DNA from: Actinomycetes bacterium
GTDB lineage: Bacteria; Actinomycetota; Actinomycetes; Nanopelagicales; Nanopelagicaceae
Direction of reading: 5' to 3'
Length of the DNA stretch: 64,000 nucleotides
Assembly: GCA_014190015.1 (NCBI GenBank)
Contig: BJFT01000004.1
Coordinates: 27,159-91,158, forward strand
The notes beneath the pieces are model-generated. The model was not told the origin of the DNA. It made no database searches and saw nothing but the letters and a program-made list of their open reading frames with translations. Shown piece by piece: positions 17,222 to 27,090 of this stretch (position 1 is its first letter; the number at the start of each line of letters is the position of its first letter). The position numbers and the translations under genes are program-made.

Positions 17222-18408
17222 TGCTCACTCGATCACTGACTATTGGAATTGTCTGTCCTTATGGGTGGGATACACCCGGGGGCGTACAGAATCATGTTCG
17301 AGATTTAGCGGAATACTTAATTGCAGCGGGACACAAAGTTTCGGTACTGGCTCCCGTTATTGATGAAACGAAGATTCCTGCATATGTAACAAGTGCTGGA
17401 AAACCAATTGCGATTCCATACAATGGAGCAGTAGCGAGAGTTTTATTTGGTCCGATTGCTTTCGCTCGCGTACGCCAATGGATTGCACAAGGCGATTTCG
17501 ACATCTTGCATTTGCACGAACCAGCTATTCCTTCTATTTCACTCCTAGCTTGTTGGGCAGCAGAAGGACCTATGGTCGGAACTTTTCATGCGGCGGCTAA
17601 GAGACAGAAAGCAATCTTTGCAATTGGTCCGATTCTTGAACCAGTAATCGAGAAACTATCTGCACGCATCGCCGTGAGTGAAGCCGCGCGTGCAACGCTT
17701 ACAGAACACCTCGAGACAGATGCAGTGGTTATTCCTAATGGAATTTATGCAGACAGATATAGAGATGGCACTCCACAAGAAAAATGGCAAGGAAATACTC
17801 TTGGCTTCATTGGTCGTTTCGAAGAACCGCGTAAAGGTTTATCTGTTTTAGTAGATGCGTTACCAATAATTTCTCGTTTTGCTCCAGATGTGCGTGTATT
17901 CATCGCCGGTCCTGGAGATCCTGATGAAGTTATTAAAACTATCGATCCTCAATTGCGATCTCGATTTACATTTCTTGGAAAAATTTCCGAGCAAGATAAA
18001 GCCAATTTCTTGGCCTCTATCTCTTTGTATATCGCGCCAAATACTGGGGGAGAATCCTTCGGAATTATTTTGGCTGAAGCGCTGGCCGGTGGCGCCACAG
18101 TTGTAGCCAGTGACATTCCCGCTTTTGTTTCATTGCTAAATCATGGTCAATACGGAGAAATATTTGAATCTGAAAGTTCTACCGATCTCGCAAAACGTGT
18201 CATCGACTTACTGCGGGACGAAAATAGAAGAGTTGAATTGGGGAAGGCTGGAAAAGCTCACGCTCAACAATTTGATTGGAAAGTAGTTGCAGATCAGATC
18301 TTCTCTATCTATGAGATGTCCCTCGTAAGCGGAGAGAAAGTTCGCCTCGCATCTGAGAACCGTTCGTGGAGTAAGTTCCTAGGACGAGAGTCGAAGGGAG
18401 ATGAATAA
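17221..18408 (+). CDS. pimA: Phosphatidylinositol alpha-mannosyltransferase
   Basis: A 395-residue GT4-family, GT-B fold glycosyltransferase that adds the first mannose from GDP-mannose to phosphatidylinositol. Visible motifs are the N-terminal GWDTPGGVQNHVRDLAEYL, HLHEPAIPSISLLA, GTFHAAAKR, the VIPNGI hinge region, FIGRFEEPRKGLSVL, and the C-terminal ESFGIILAEALAGGATVVASD nucleotide-sugar motif (EX7E). Length fits the mycobacterial enzyme (about 380). It follows pgsA and the acyltransferase, as in Mycobacterium. Confidence 0.95.
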   Translation: MLTRSLTIGIVCPYGWDTPGGVQNHVRDLAEYLIAAGHKVSVLAPVIDETKIPAYVTSAGKPIAIPYNGAVARVLFGPIAFARVRQWIAQGDFDILHLHEPAIPSISLLACWAAEGPMVGTFHAAAKRQKAIFAIGPILEPVIEKLSARIAVSEAARATLTEHLETDAVVIPNGIYADRYRDGTPQEKWQGNTLGFIGRFEEPRKGLSVLVDALPIISRFAPDVRVFIAGPGDPDEVIKTIDPQLRSRFTFLGKISEQDKANFLASISLYIAPNTGGESFGIILAEALAGGATVVASDIPAFVSLLNHGQYGEIFESESSTDLAKRVIDLLRDENRRVELGKAGKAHAQQFDWKVVADQIFSIYEMSLVSGEKVRLASENRSWSKFLGRESKGDE

Positions 18409-18912
18409 ATGAAGACCTTTATTTTCGTCTTTGTTATTTTGCTAGTTTTCATCTGGTATTTATCTTTCTCTGCCACGCGTTTGGATCGCTTGCATCATCG
18501 AGTTGAAACCAGTTGGGCAAATTTAGATAGCTTGTTACAAAGGCGCGCAGCAGTTGCTTTAGAAATAGCTCGAAGTGAAATTGCAGATCCAGCTTCGGCC
18601 ATGTTGCTCACAGCAGCGGCTTATCAGGCACGCGAGGCGAAAATTGAGAATCGATCAGCAGCAGAGAGTGGATTATCCGGGGCTCTTGGTTTGCTCTTAG
18701 CGGATGGACAAAGCAGTGCCAGGCCAGCTGAAGTTGTACTTCTCCGGGAACTCTCTGAATTAACGGACAAGGTTAGAATTGCTATCGCACTTCATGTCGA
18801 TGCGGTCACGCGTACTCAATTAGTGCGCAAGAAGTTTATTTTCCGTACTTTCCGACTAGCCGGTACTGCCCCTCTACCAGTTACGTATGAGTTTGAATCT
18901 GATGTTCTCTAA
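18409..18912 (+). CDS. LemA-like membrane protein
   Basis: A 167-residue protein with one N-terminal transmembrane helix (about residues 3-22) and a helical remainder. The segment following the helix, LDRLHHRVETSWANLDSLLQRRAAVALEIA, matches the start of the LemA family (V-x2-SW-x-NLD-x2-LQRR), and later helices are amphipathic. It may be a reduced LemA homologue. No function is established. It begins directly after pimA and overlaps the next gene, so it is part of the PIM operon; a comparable small membrane gene follows pimA in other Actinobacteria. Confidence 0.72.
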   Translation: MKTFIFVFVILLVFIWYLSFSATRLDRLHHRVETSWANLDSLLQRRAAVALEIARSEIADPASAMLLTAAAYQAREAKIENRSAAESGLSGALGLLLADGQSSARPAEVVLLRELSELTDKVRIAIALHVDAVTRTQLVRKKFIFRTFRLAGTAPLPVTYEFESDVL

Positions 18913-19933
18913 ATCTCGTGGCGCTCTCGTACTTGTAACCTATCTTGCTGTTTTGAGCACGGCAGGGTGCGCATCCATTTCACAAACCGTTACACAATTA
19001 ATCTCTGATCCCGTTCAAACCAATGTACTCAGCGGTCGGGAAGGAGAAAACGGTCCGGTACTGGTTGTGAAGATAGATGACACTCGATATGCACGACCAC
19101 AAATTGGTTTGGAGTTTGCCGATGTTGTTTACATCGAACAAGTTGAAGGGGGCTTAACGAGATTGGCGGCGGTTTTTTCTTCAACTATTCCACCCCGAAT
19201 CGGACCAGTGAGAAGTGCTCGCATTAGTGATATTGAATTGTTTGCACAATATGGTCGAGTGGCATTTGCCTATAGCGGAGCTCAGAAGAAACTACTGCCA
19301 GTCATTGCAGATGCTAATTGGTCAGATGTTGGGGCAATGCGAAGAGGCCCGATATTTTACGAAACGGATCCAAATCGAAATCAACCATTTGCGATGATTC
19401 TAAATGCCCAGACACTCATGGCTAATGAAGTGAGTAAAGGCACCGTTATTGACTCCGCAAAAAATATTGGTTGGACTTTCTCAAAAGAATTAGAGAATGA
19501 AGGTTTTCAAATCTCTGATGTAACAGTGAATTGGCCAGCGCAGAACTATTCGGCAGTGTGGGATCCAACAAGTATGCGTTGGTTGTTAAGTGTTAATTCG
19601 GTGCCAAATCTTTCAGATACTGGTCAAAATCTTGGACCGACGACACTAGTTATACAAATGGTTTCGATAACACCATCTGAATACGGCGATAAGTTCGGAG
19701 GAAATACTCCTTTTTCACAAACTGTTGGAAGTGGTAAAGGTTATGTATTACGAGATTCCACTGTGATAGCCGCAACATGGAATAGAGCTGATTCTTTATC
19801 TCCGACTACGTGGACGGATGCAACGGGGGCCGAAGTTAAGTTCGCGCCAGGACAAGTGTGGGTCGCCTTAACGGATCAAGAGCCAGATTTCACGCGCAAA
19901 GTAGCGAGCGCGCCAACTTCAACTTCAAAGTAG
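18887..19933 (+). CDS. DUF3048 domain lipoprotein (YerB-like)
   Basis: A 348-residue secreted protein. The N-terminus is a lipoprotein signal with a LSTAGC lipobox, so the mature protein is probably lipid-anchored outside the membrane. The DUF3048 hallmarks follow: GPVLVVKIDD, ARPQIGLEFADVVYIEQVEGGLTRLAAVF, RIGPVRSARISD and a FAYSGAQ stretch. The family (YerB of Bacillus) has no proven biochemical role. Two starts are possible, ATG 18887 or ATG 18902, the latter giving a shorter signal peptide; neither has a clear ribosome binding site, consistent with coupling to the upstream gene. Confidence 0.88.
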   Translation: MSLNLMFSKSRGALVLVTYLAVLSTAGCASISQTVTQLISDPVQTNVLSGREGENGPVLVVKIDDTRYARPQIGLEFADVVYIEQVEGGLTRLAAVFSSTIPPRIGPVRSARISDIELFAQYGRVAFAYSGAQKKLLPVIADANWSDVGAMRRGPIFYETDPNRNQPFAMILNAQTLMANEVSKGTVIDSAKNIGWTFSKELENEGFQISDVTVNWPAQNYSAVWDPTSMRWLLSVNSVPNLSDTGQNLGPTTLVIQMVSITPSEYGDKFGGNTPFSQTVGSGKGYVLRDSTVIAATWNRADSLSPTTWTDATGAEVKFAPGQVWVALTDQEPDFTRKVASAPTSTSK

Positions 19934-19936
19934 TAT
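19931..19936 (+). promoter_or_regulatory. Probable -10 element of pdxST
   Basis: TAGTAT overlaps the DUF3048 stop codon and would start a short leader of about 20 bases that contains GGGAG before the pdxS ATG. Confidence 0.4.
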
Positions 19937-19964
19937 TAGCCACCTATTCACATAGGGAGTTGTA

Positions 19965-20852
19965 ATGGCACAGGAAAGCGGAACATCTCGCGTAAAGCGC
20001 GGCATGGCAGAAATGCTTAAAGGCGGCGTCATCATGGACGTAGTCAATGTTGAGCAAGCAAAAATTGCCGAAGATGCTGGCGCTGTTGCTGTTATGGCAC
20101 TTGAAAGAGTTCCAGCAGATATTCGCGCACAAGGTGGCGTAGCTCGTATGTCAGATCCTGACATGATCGCAGCGATTCAAGCCGCTGTTTCTATTCCAGT
20201 CATGGCAAAAGCGCGCATTGGTCACTTTGTCGAAGCACAAATTCTTCAGAGCTTAGGTGTGGATTACATCGACGAATCAGAAGTTTTAACACCAACTGAT
20301 TACACAAATCACATCAACAAATGGGATTTCACTGTTCCTTTTGTTTGCGGTGCAACGAATTTAGGAGAAGCTCTTCGTCGTATTAATGAAGGTGCGGCAA
20401 TGATTCGCTCAAAGGGTGAAGCTGGCACAGGAGATGTTTCAAATGCGATGACACATATGCGCCAAATTGGTGGAGAGATTCGTCGCCTAACTTCCATGCG
20501 CGAAGATGAGCTCTATGTTGCAGCTAAAGAAATGCAAGCTCCATACGATTTGGTTAAAGAAGTTGCAGCAAATGGAAAATTACCGGTAGTTCTATTTACT
20601 GCCGGAGGAATTGCAACTCCAGCCGATGCGGCCCTAATGATGCAGATGGGTGCAGATGGTGTGTTTATCGGTTCTGGAATCTTCAAATCTGGAGACCCAA
20701 AGCGACGTGCTTCTGCATGTGTGAAAGCTACGACTTTTTTCAATGATCCTAAGGTTGTTGGAGATGCTTCACGCGGACTTGGTGAGGCGATGGTTGGCAT
20801 TAACGTTGCAGATCTTCCAGCACCACATCGACTCTCTGAACGCGGTTGGTAG
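19965..20852 (+). CDS. pdxS: Pyridoxal 5'-phosphate synthase lyase subunit
   Basis: A 295-residue TIM-barrel synthase that makes PLP from ribose 5-phosphate, glyceraldehyde 3-phosphate and ammonia. Key parts are [15 protein letters not shown] at the N-terminus, the first catalytic lysine in [10 protein letters not shown], the second in [11 protein letters not shown], and the phosphate-binding [27 protein letters not shown]. Length is typical. A GGGAG ribosome binding site precedes the ATG. It overlaps pdxT, its glutaminase partner. Confidence 0.97.
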   Translation: MAQESGTSRVKRGMAEMLKGGVIMDVVNVEQAKIAEDAGAVAVMALERVPADIRAQGGVARMSDPDMIAAIQAAVSIPVMAKARIGHFVEAQILQSLGVDYIDESEVLTPTDYTNHINKWDFTVPFVCGATNLGEALRRINEGAAMIRSKGEAGTGDVSNAMTHMRQIGGEIRRLTSMREDELYVAAKEMQAPYDLVKEVAANGKLPVVLFTAGGIATPADAALMMQMGADGVFIGSGIFKSGDPKRRASACVKATTFFNDPKVVGDASRGLGEAMVGINVADLPAPHRLSERGW

Positions 20853-21451
20853 CAAAAAACTTGCGTGTTGGCGTTCTTGCGTTACAAGGGGATTTTCGCG
20901 AGCACATTGAAGCTCTCGCTAACTGCCAAGTAGATGCCATAGAAGTACGCAGAGTTAAGGAACTAGATAGCGTTGATGCTCTAATAATTCCTGGGGGAGA
21001 ATCAACCACGATTGTCTCTTTAGCGAAAACATTCGAAATCTTTACACCAATTAAGAAACGTATTGCAGCAGGTATGCCGACCTACGGTTCGTGCGCTGGA
21101 ATGATTATGTTGGCAGACCACATCGTTGCAGCCAAGGAAGGCCAAGAAACTTTTGGCGGACTAGACATCACTGTTCGTCGTAATGCTTTTGGCCGACAGG
21201 TTGACTCATTTGAAACTGATATTTCGGCCCCTGCAATTTCTAACGCCCCAATACGTGCAGTATTTATTCGAGCTCCATGGGTTGAAAATGTTGGAAAAAA
21301 CGTTGAAGTTTTGGCCAGTTATGAAGCTTCCGATGGCATTTCCCATGCCGTTGCCGTGCGTCAAGATCACTTATTAGCCACAGCATTTCATCCTGAAATT
21401 ACCGATGACTACAGCGTGCATCGCTATTTCTTAGACAAAGTCTGTAAGTAG
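20846..21451 (+). CDS. pdxT: Pyridoxal 5'-phosphate synthase glutaminase subunit
   Basis: A 201-residue class I glutaminase that feeds ammonia to PdxS. The nucleophile Cys lies in YGSCAGMI, the PGGEST motif is intact, and the His/Glu pair is in [11 protein letters not shown]. The start is a TTG at 20846 overlapping the pdxS stop by seven bases, preceding [14 protein letters not shown]; a TTG at 20861 is an alternative. Both favour translational coupling to pdxS. Confidence 0.95.
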   Translation: MVAKNLRVGVLALQGDFREHIEALANCQVDAIEVRRVKELDSVDALIIPGGESTTIVSLAKTFEIFTPIKKRIAAGMPTYGSCAGMIMLADHIVAAKEGQETFGGLDITVRRNAFGRQVDSFETDISAPAISNAPIRAVFIRAPWVENVGKNVEVLASYEASDGISHAVAVRQDHLLATAFHPEITDDYSVHRYFLDKVCK

Positions 21452-21514
21452 GAGATTGAGTAAATTACGATAAAGTAAGGCAATCGTTACATGAACTTTC
21501 AGGTGAGGTGTTAA

Positions 21515-22267
21515 ATGTCCGGCCATTCCAAGTGGGCGACAACAAAGCATAAAAAGGCTGTTATTGATAGTCGTCGTGCCAAGAACTTCGCAAAACTCAT
21601 CAAAGCAATTGAAGTAGCTTCGCGCAATGGTGGTCCAGACATGGACGGAAACCCAACTCTTTTTGATGCAGTAGCAAAAGCAAAAAAGAATTCAATGCCG
21701 GCTGACAATATTGAACGCGCGATTAAACGCGGAGCAGGACTTGAATCTGGCGGAGCTAATTGGGAAACAATTATGTACGAAGGTTACGGCCCGGCAGGCG
21801 TCGCAATCATGATTGAGTGTTTATCAGATAACAGAAATCGTGCGGCATCAGAAGTTCGAGTTGCCGTAACCCGTAACGGTGGCTCAATGGCAGATCCGGG
21901 ATCTGTTTCATATCTATTTCACCGAAAAGGATTGATTACCGTCAACAAAGCATCCGGTGCTACAGAAGAATCGATTCTAGAAGCAGTACTAGAAGCTGGT
22001 GCAGAAGAAGTTAAAGACAATGGTGAATCATTTGAAATTATCTGCGAAGCTAGCGATTTAGTTGGGGCGCGTACTGCACTTCAAAGTGCAGGAATTGATT
22101 ATGAATCCGCTGACTCTTCTTTCATTCCTTCGATGACTATCGATTTAGATGCTGAATCGGCTACCAAAGTTTTCGAACTAATCGATGCGATTGAAGAGCT
22201 AGATGATGTGCAAAATGTCTTCAGTAACGCTGACGTTTCAGATGATGTAATGGCGAGTCTGGCTTAA
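21515..22267 (+). CDS. yebC: YebC/PmpR (TACO1) family protein
   Basis: A 250-residue protein with the family start [27 protein letters not shown], the [11 protein letters not shown] segment, [14 protein letters not shown] and [31 protein letters not shown]. YebC proteins act as translation factors that relieve stalling at certain sequences, and some affect transcription; the older name is DUF28. It has an AGGTGAGG ribosome binding site. It lies between pdxT and ruvC, its usual actinobacterial position. Confidence 0.96.
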   Translation: MSGHSKWATTKHKKAVIDSRRAKNFAKLIKAIEVASRNGGPDMDGNPTLFDAVAKAKKNSMPADNIERAIKRGAGLESGGANWETIMYEGYGPAGVAIMIECLSDNRNRAASEVRVAVTRNGGSMADPGSVSYLFHRKGLITVNKASGATEESILEAVLEAGAEEVKDNGESFEIICEASDLVGARTALQSAGIDYESADSSFIPSMTIDLDAESATKVFELIDAIEELDDVQNVFSNADVSDDVMASLA

Positions 22268-22285
22268 TTTTTACACTCAACCTCT

Positions 22286-22291
22286 TAGGCT
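22286..22291 (+). promoter_or_regulatory. -10 element, leaderless promoter of ruvCAB
   Basis: TAGGCT is followed by six bases and the ruvC ATG at 22298. The arrangement is the same as before thrS. No LexA-type box is obvious in the 30-base gap. Confidence 0.55.
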
Positions 22292-22297
22292 AGCGGC

Positions 22298-22831
22298 ATG
22301 CGAGTTTTAGGTATTGATCCAGGATTGACCAGATGCGGTGTTGGCATCGTTTCTGGAACACCTGGCTCGACCTTGTCACTGGAGGGCGTTGGCGCGATTA
22401 TGACGCCAGCAGATAACGATTTAGATCATCGTTTACTTTCTCTGCACTCCGAAATCACGCAGTGGGTGCAGAAATATTCTCCCGATGTTATTGCGGTTGA
22501 AAGAGTCTTTTCTCAACACAATGTTCGTACAGTTATGGGAACAGCACAGGCAGCCGGTATTGCACTTTTGGTTGCGGCGCAAAATAACATACCAGTTTTT
22601 ATGCACACTCCAAGTGAAGTAAAAGCTGCAGTCACGGGATCAGGGCGCGCAAATAAAGCACAAGTTTCTGAAATGGTTAAAAGATTATTGAATTTGCAAG
22701 AAATACCTAAACCAGCAGATAGTGCAGATGCTCTAGCTCTGGCTATTTGTCATATTTGGCGCGGTGGAGCAAATTCTAAGATTAAAAGTGCGGTGGCCGC
22801 AGAGAAGAAGAGATTGGCTGCACTTCGATGA
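22298..22831 (+). CDS. ruvC: Holliday junction resolvase
   Basis: A 177-residue RuvC endonuclease that cuts Holliday junctions. The acidic catalytic residues appear in [12 protein letters not shown] (D7), AVERVFSQ (E) and the C-terminal [14 protein letters not shown] (two Asp). Length is typical. It overlaps ruvA (ATGA) and heads a ruvC-ruvA-ruvB operon. Confidence 0.96.
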   Translation: MRVLGIDPGLTRCGVGIVSGTPGSTLSLEGVGAIMTPADNDLDHRLLSLHSEITQWVQKYSPDVIAVERVFSQHNVRTVMGTAQAAGIALLVAAQNNIPVFMHTPSEVKAAVTGSGRANKAQVSEMVKRLLNLQEIPKPADSADALALAICHIWRGGANSKIKSAVAAEKKRLAALR

Positions 22832-23427
22832 TCGCAACTCTCAGTGGAATTGTTAAATCTCTCTCTCCCGATAGAGCCATTATTGAAGTTGGGGGAGTAG
22901 GAATGAATGTTTTGATTAATGCTCACACAAGTTCTTCACTCGCCATGGGCGCACCTGCACATCTTTTTACTTCACTAGTGGTTCGAGAAGATTCGCTGAC
23001 GTTGTATGGATTTAGCGATGAAGCATCTCGTGTTCTATTCGAATTAGTTCAAACTGTTTCTGGTATCGGTCCTAAAGTGGCGCTCTCTATTTTGGGAGCG
23101 CTCACACCATCAGAATTAGCTCAGGCCGTGAACACGGAGAATATTTCCGTAATCGAAAAAGTCCCGGGTATCGGTAAGAAGGGTGCACAAAGATTGGTTC
23201 TCGAACTTAAATCCAAATTATCGGATTTTGGTCACGGCGGTCAGAGAATTTCTCACCAACCTGTATGGCGTGAACAGTTAGCAAGTGCACTTATGTCTTT
23301 AGGTTTTTCTGCAAAAGATTCTGATGAAGCAATCAATTCGGTTTTATCAAGTGTTTCTCAGGAAGACATCGCGTCAATGGAGTTAGGCGATCTACTCAAA
23401 TTGGCACTTCAAAGTGGTAAAAAATGA
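22828..23427 (+). CDS. ruvA: Holliday junction DNA helicase subunit RuvA
   Basis: A 199-residue protein with the OB-fold N-terminus ([24 protein letters not shown]), two helix-hairpin-helix repeats ([13 protein letters not shown] and [17 protein letters not shown]) and a C-terminal domain III that contacts RuvB. It binds the four-way junction and loads RuvB. It overlaps both neighbours by four bases. Confidence 0.96.
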   Translation: MIATLSGIVKSLSPDRAIIEVGGVGMNVLINAHTSSSLAMGAPAHLFTSLVVREDSLTLYGFSDEASRVLFELVQTVSGIGPKVALSILGALTPSELAQAVNTENISVIEKVPGIGKKGAQRLVLELKSKLSDFGHGGQRISHQPVWREQLASALMSLGFSAKDSDEAINSVLSSVSQEDIASMELGDLLKLALQSGKK

Positions 23428-24476
23428 CGCCAGATGATCGTTTAGTTACTCCTGCTCTTCGAAGCGATGACGGCGCAGCAGAACACGCGCTCCGTCCGAA
23501 AACGTTGAGTGATTTCATTGGTCAGGATCGAGTGCGCCAACAGATAGATGTTCTATTAAGTGCGGCGAGAAAGCGTGAAAGCGCAGCAGATCATATTTTG
23601 CTTTCAGGTCCACCAGGTTTGGGCAAGACAACTCTGGCTCTTATTTTGGCTAGCGAAATGAATACACCGATACGGGTTACCAGTGGACCGGCAATTACTC
23701 ATGCAGGTGATCTAGCTGCGATTCTTTCTTCTTTGGTTGAAGGCGAGATTTTGTTTCTAGATGAGATACATAGATTGCCTCGCCCAGCAGAAGAACTTTT
23801 GTACCTTGCGATGGAAGATTTCAGAGTTGATGTTGTAGTCGGTAAAGGCCCTGGCGCTACAGCAATTCCTTTACAACTGCCTCGTTTCACATTAGTCGGT
23901 GCGACTACTCGAGCAGGGTTGCTGCCAAGTCCACTGCGTGACCGATTTGGATTTACTGCGCACCTAGATTTTTATGATGAAAAAGATTTAGCGACAGTGA
24001 TTAAGAGAAGTGCGCAATTACTCGGATTGAGTATTGATTCAAAGGCAGTAGATGAAGTTGCAGGACGTTCTCGCGGTACTCCAAGAATTGCAAATAGATT
24101 GCTGAGACGAGTTCGAGATTTTGCACAAGTACAGGGCAGTAACTCTCTCTCGCATGAGCACGCCATGGCGGCTTTGCAGATGTATGAAGTTGATGAAAAA
24201 GGGTTAGATCGTTTAGATCGCGCAGTACTAACCGCACTCATCGAAAGATTTAATGGCGGACCGGTTGGGCTTTCAACTTTAGCTATAGCAGTTGGAGAAG
24301 AAACTGAAACCGTTGAATCTGTAGCTGAACCGTTCTTGGTGCGAAATGGGTTTATGGCGCGTACATCTCGAGGTCGAATTGCCACGGCGTTGGGTTGGAC
24401 CCATATTGGGCGCACTCCGCCACCAGAATTGGCCGCTACTCCCGGTCTTTTCGACACACCAGATAATCACGCCTAG
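23424..24476 (+). CDS. ruvB: Holliday junction DNA helicase subunit RuvB
   Basis: A 350-residue AAA+ motor for branch migration. Walker A is [12 protein letters not shown] (about residue 62), Walker B is [11 protein letters not shown], sensor 1 is LVGATTRAG, the arginine finger lies in LRDRFGF, and the C-terminal winged helix ends in [14 protein letters not shown]. Its stop codon is the first half of the secD -10 hexamer. Confidence 0.97.
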   Translation: MTPDDRLVTPALRSDDGAAEHALRPKTLSDFIGQDRVRQQIDVLLSAARKRESAADHILLSGPPGLGKTTLALILASEMNTPIRVTSGPAITHAGDLAAILSSLVEGEILFLDEIHRLPRPAEELLYLAMEDFRVDVVVGKGPGATAIPLQLPRFTLVGATTRAGLLPSPLRDRFGFTAHLDFYDEKDLATVIKRSAQLLGLSIDSKAVDEVAGRSRGTPRIANRLLRRVRDFAQVQGSNSLSHEHAMAALQMYEVDEKGLDRLDRAVLTALIERFNGGPVGLSTLAIAVGEETETVESVAEPFLVRNGFMARTSRGRIATALGWTHIGRTPPPELAATPGLFDTPDNHA

Positions 24477-24479
24477 ACT
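24474..24479 (+). promoter_or_regulatory. -10 element, leaderless promoter of secDF
   Basis: TAGACT is followed by eight bases and the secD ATG at 24488. The TAG is also the ruvB stop codon. Confidence 0.45.
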
Positions 24480-24487
24480 CTGCACTT

Positions 24488-26011
24488 ATGTCTACAACGA
24501 ATAAGCCAATTAAAAATGCCACTCGTCCAGGACGAACCCTGCTCATCCTCGGCCTGGTCATGCTCGCTCTGCTTGCAACAGTCTTCATTACTGGTGCAAC
24601 CGCGGTTCGATTAGGACTAGATCTTCGCGGTGGAACAAGCGTTACCTTGCAACCACGAATTGCTCCCGGTGACGATGGCAAAGTAACGACAGAAGCTATT
24701 GATCAAGCAGTTTCAATTATTCGCCAACGCGTTAACTCATTGGGTGTAGCCGAAAGTGAAGTAGCTGCACAAGGCAGTGGAACAAATCGTCAAATTATCA
24801 TTTCAATTCCAGGCGACACTGGTCGTCGCGTGGTTGAACTTGTTGGGCAAACTGCTGAACTTCGATTTAGACAAGTTCTTGCTACTGCTGCAGGTACACC
24901 ATCGGCTGCACCAATAGACCCAGCTGCAACTCCTGCAGCTGCTGTCACACCGGAAATTAATGCACAATTCGCGGCGCTAGATTGCACAAATCCTGCGAAT
25001 CTACAGGGCAGCGGTTCTGATAATGCTGATGCTCCAATCGTTGCGTGCGATCGAAACGGTGGAGCAAAGTACATTTTGGATAAAGCAGAAGTTCTTGGAC
25101 GCCAAGTATCTGAAGCAACTGCAGGCATCGATCAGCAAGGCGGCAACGCATGGTTTGTCTCTTTAGTATTCGATGGTGAAGGAACAAAAGCATTTAGCAA
25201 CATCACAGCTCGCGTTACTTCATTGCCAAGTCCACAAAATCAGGTTGCAATCGTTCTAGATGGTTTAGTTGTTTCTGCTCCACGAATCAACGAAGCGATT
25301 CCTTCAGGTAATGCACAAATTACCGGTTCATTTACTCAGCTAGAGGCTCAAGATTTGGCGAACGTGCTCAAATACGGTGCGTTGCCACTTGCTTTTGATC
25401 GCGGAGAAGTTCAACAGGTGTCTCCAACACTTGGCGCCGATCAGTTAGATGCAGGATTGCTCGCAGGTCTTCTAGGTTTGATACTTATTTTTCTTTACTC
25501 AGTGTTGTACTACCGCGGTTTGGGACTCGTATCTATCGGTTCCTTAATTGTCGCAGGCGCACTTGTGTACATGGCTTTCCTTCTACTTGGTAAGTGGATT
25601 GGATTTACTCTCACTTTGGCCGGTATCGCCGGAGCAATCGTTGCAATTGGTATTACCGCTGACTCATTCATCGTTTACTTCGAACGTATTCGAGACGAAG
25701 TTCGAGATGGTCGATCATTGCGATCAGCAGTTGAAACTGGTTGGACCAAAGCAAGACGTACAATCGTTGTAGCCGACTTTGTTTCTATTATCTCTGCAAT
25801 TCTTTTGTATCTCTTTGCAGTAGGTGGTGTGCGTGGATTCGCATTCACACTTGGTTTAACAACTCTTGTGGATCTAATTGTTGTGTTCTTCTTCACCAAG
25901 CCACTCACCGTATTTTTGGCGAAACTGAAATTCTTCAACTCTGGTCACGCCCTCTCGGGTGTATCGGCCAAGAGTTTTGGTAACTCATCTCAATTAACAA
26001 AGGAGGCATAA
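24488..26011 (+). CDS. secD: Protein translocase subunit SecD
   Basis: A 507-residue SecD, which works with SecF to use the proton gradient in late protein export. It has one N-terminal helix, the DLRGGTSVTLQP motif, a large extracytoplasmic domain that includes an Ala/Pro-rich insert (about residues 135-165), and five C-terminal helices with GITADSFIVYFERIRDEVRDGRS. Length is somewhat under the mycobacterial protein. No yajC gene precedes it. It is three bases from secF. Confidence 0.96.
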   Translation: MSTTNKPIKNATRPGRTLLILGLVMLALLATVFITGATAVRLGLDLRGGTSVTLQPRIAPGDDGKVTTEAIDQAVSIIRQRVNSLGVAESEVAAQGSGTNRQIIISIPGDTGRRVVELVGQTAELRFRQVLATAAGTPSAAPIDPAATPAAAVTPEINAQFAALDCTNPANLQGSGSDNADAPIVACDRNGGAKYILDKAEVLGRQVSEATAGIDQQGGNAWFVSLVFDGEGTKAFSNITARVTSLPSPQNQVAIVLDGLVVSAPRINEAIPSGNAQITGSFTQLEAQDLANVLKYGALPLAFDRGEVQQVSPTLGADQLDAGLLAGLLGLILIFLYSVLYYRGLGLVSIGSLIVAGALVYMAFLLLGKWIGFTLTLAGIAGAIVAIGITADSFIVYFERIRDEVRDGRSLRSAVETGWTKARRTIVVADFVSIISAILLYLFAVGGVRGFAFTLGLTTLVDLIVVFFFTKPLTVFLAKLKFFNSGHALSGVSAKSFGNSSQLTKEA

Positions 26012-26014
26012 GCC

Positions 26015-27073
26015 ATGTCTAAGTTCTCAGGATTAGGCGCTCGTTTGCATTCAGGTGAAACCTCAATTGATTACATTGGTAAGCGCCGTCGCTGGTATGC
26101 GGTTTCAGGACTTCTCGTAATTGCTTCTATCGCTGCACTTTCTTTGCAAGGTTTGCACCTTGGAATTGAATTCAAGGGTGGTTCCTCTTATACGATTACT
26201 AAATCTGGAGGAACTATTGCCCAAGCAGAAAGCGCTTTAACTTCTGCCGGTATTTCGGGTGAAAAAATTATTCAGCAAGTCGGCAATGACAAGATTCGCG
26301 TGCAAACAGGATCTTTAAGTGCAGAACAATCCAACGCAGTAGAAGATGCTCTTGCTTCAACTTTTGGAGTAAGTGTTGAAGCAATCGATACTCAGATTAT
26401 TGGACCTTCATGGGGTAAGGAAATTACTCGTAAAGCTCTTTATGGTTTGGTCGGATTCTTAATCGTTGTAATCCTCTATCTCGCGATGGCTTTCGAGCCA
26501 AAAATGGCGCTGGCAGCAATTGTTGCCGTTGTTCACGATGTTTTCATTACAGTTGGAATTTATGCACTGGTTGGCTTTGACGTTACGCCCGCCACGGTTA
26601 TTGGATTCTTAACAATTTTGGGTTATTCGCTCTATGACACGGTCGTTGTTTTCGATCGCGTTCGAGAAAACACTCGATCAATTACTTCAACATCGAAAAT
26701 GACATATTCACAGGCTGCTAACCTGGCAATTAACCAGACTGTCATTCGATCAATTAACACAACCATCGTTGCCTTGCTACCAGTTGGTTCGATTCTTTTT
26801 GTTGGTGCAGGGCTTCTAGGCGCGGGAACATTGAAGGACTTGTCTCTCGCCCTCTTTATTGGTCTGGCAACAGGTGCGTATTCATCAATCTTTATTGCAA
26901 CACCATTGCTAGCAGCAATGCGCGAACGTGAACCAGCAATGAAAGCACTTGCTAAGCGCATTAATGCACGCGGAGGATCGACAGTTGTAGCAACAGTTGG
27001 TTCATCAGTTGCTGAAGCGAGCAATGAAAAACGTGGGCCTCGCAATCAACCAAAACGGAAAGGTCGCAAGTAA
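26015..27073 (+). CDS. secF: Protein translocase subunit SecF
   Basis: A 352-residue SecF with an N-terminal helix, the GIEFKGGSSYTI motif, a periplasmic domain and five further helices including TILGYSLYDTVVVFDRVREN and the SINTTIVALLPVGSI stretch. The tail is basic (KRGPRNQPKRKGRK), as is common in Actinobacteria. An AAGGAGG site lies upstream of the ATG, inside the 3' end of secD. Confidence 0.96.
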   Translation: MSKFSGLGARLHSGETSIDYIGKRRRWYAVSGLLVIASIAALSLQGLHLGIEFKGGSSYTITKSGGTIAQAESALTSAGISGEKIIQQVGNDKIRVQTGSLSAEQSNAVEDALASTFGVSVEAIDTQIIGPSWGKEITRKALYGLVGFLIVVILYLAMAFEPKMALAAIVAVVHDVFITVGIYALVGFDVTPATVIGFLTILGYSLYDTVVVFDRVRENTRSITSTSKMTYSQAANLAINQTVIRSINTTIVALLPVGSILFVGAGLLGAGTLKDLSLALFIGLATGAYSSIFIATPLLAAMREREPAMKALAKRINARGGSTVVATVGSSVAEASNEKRGPRNQPKRKGRK

Positions 27074-27090
27074 CTTTATTTGCGTCCCAG

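Noticed and set aside
23972..24457. Minus-strand open frame of 161 codons opposite ruvB
   Set aside because: It is a shadow frame with Ser/Arg-rich translation and no promoter or ribosome binding site.
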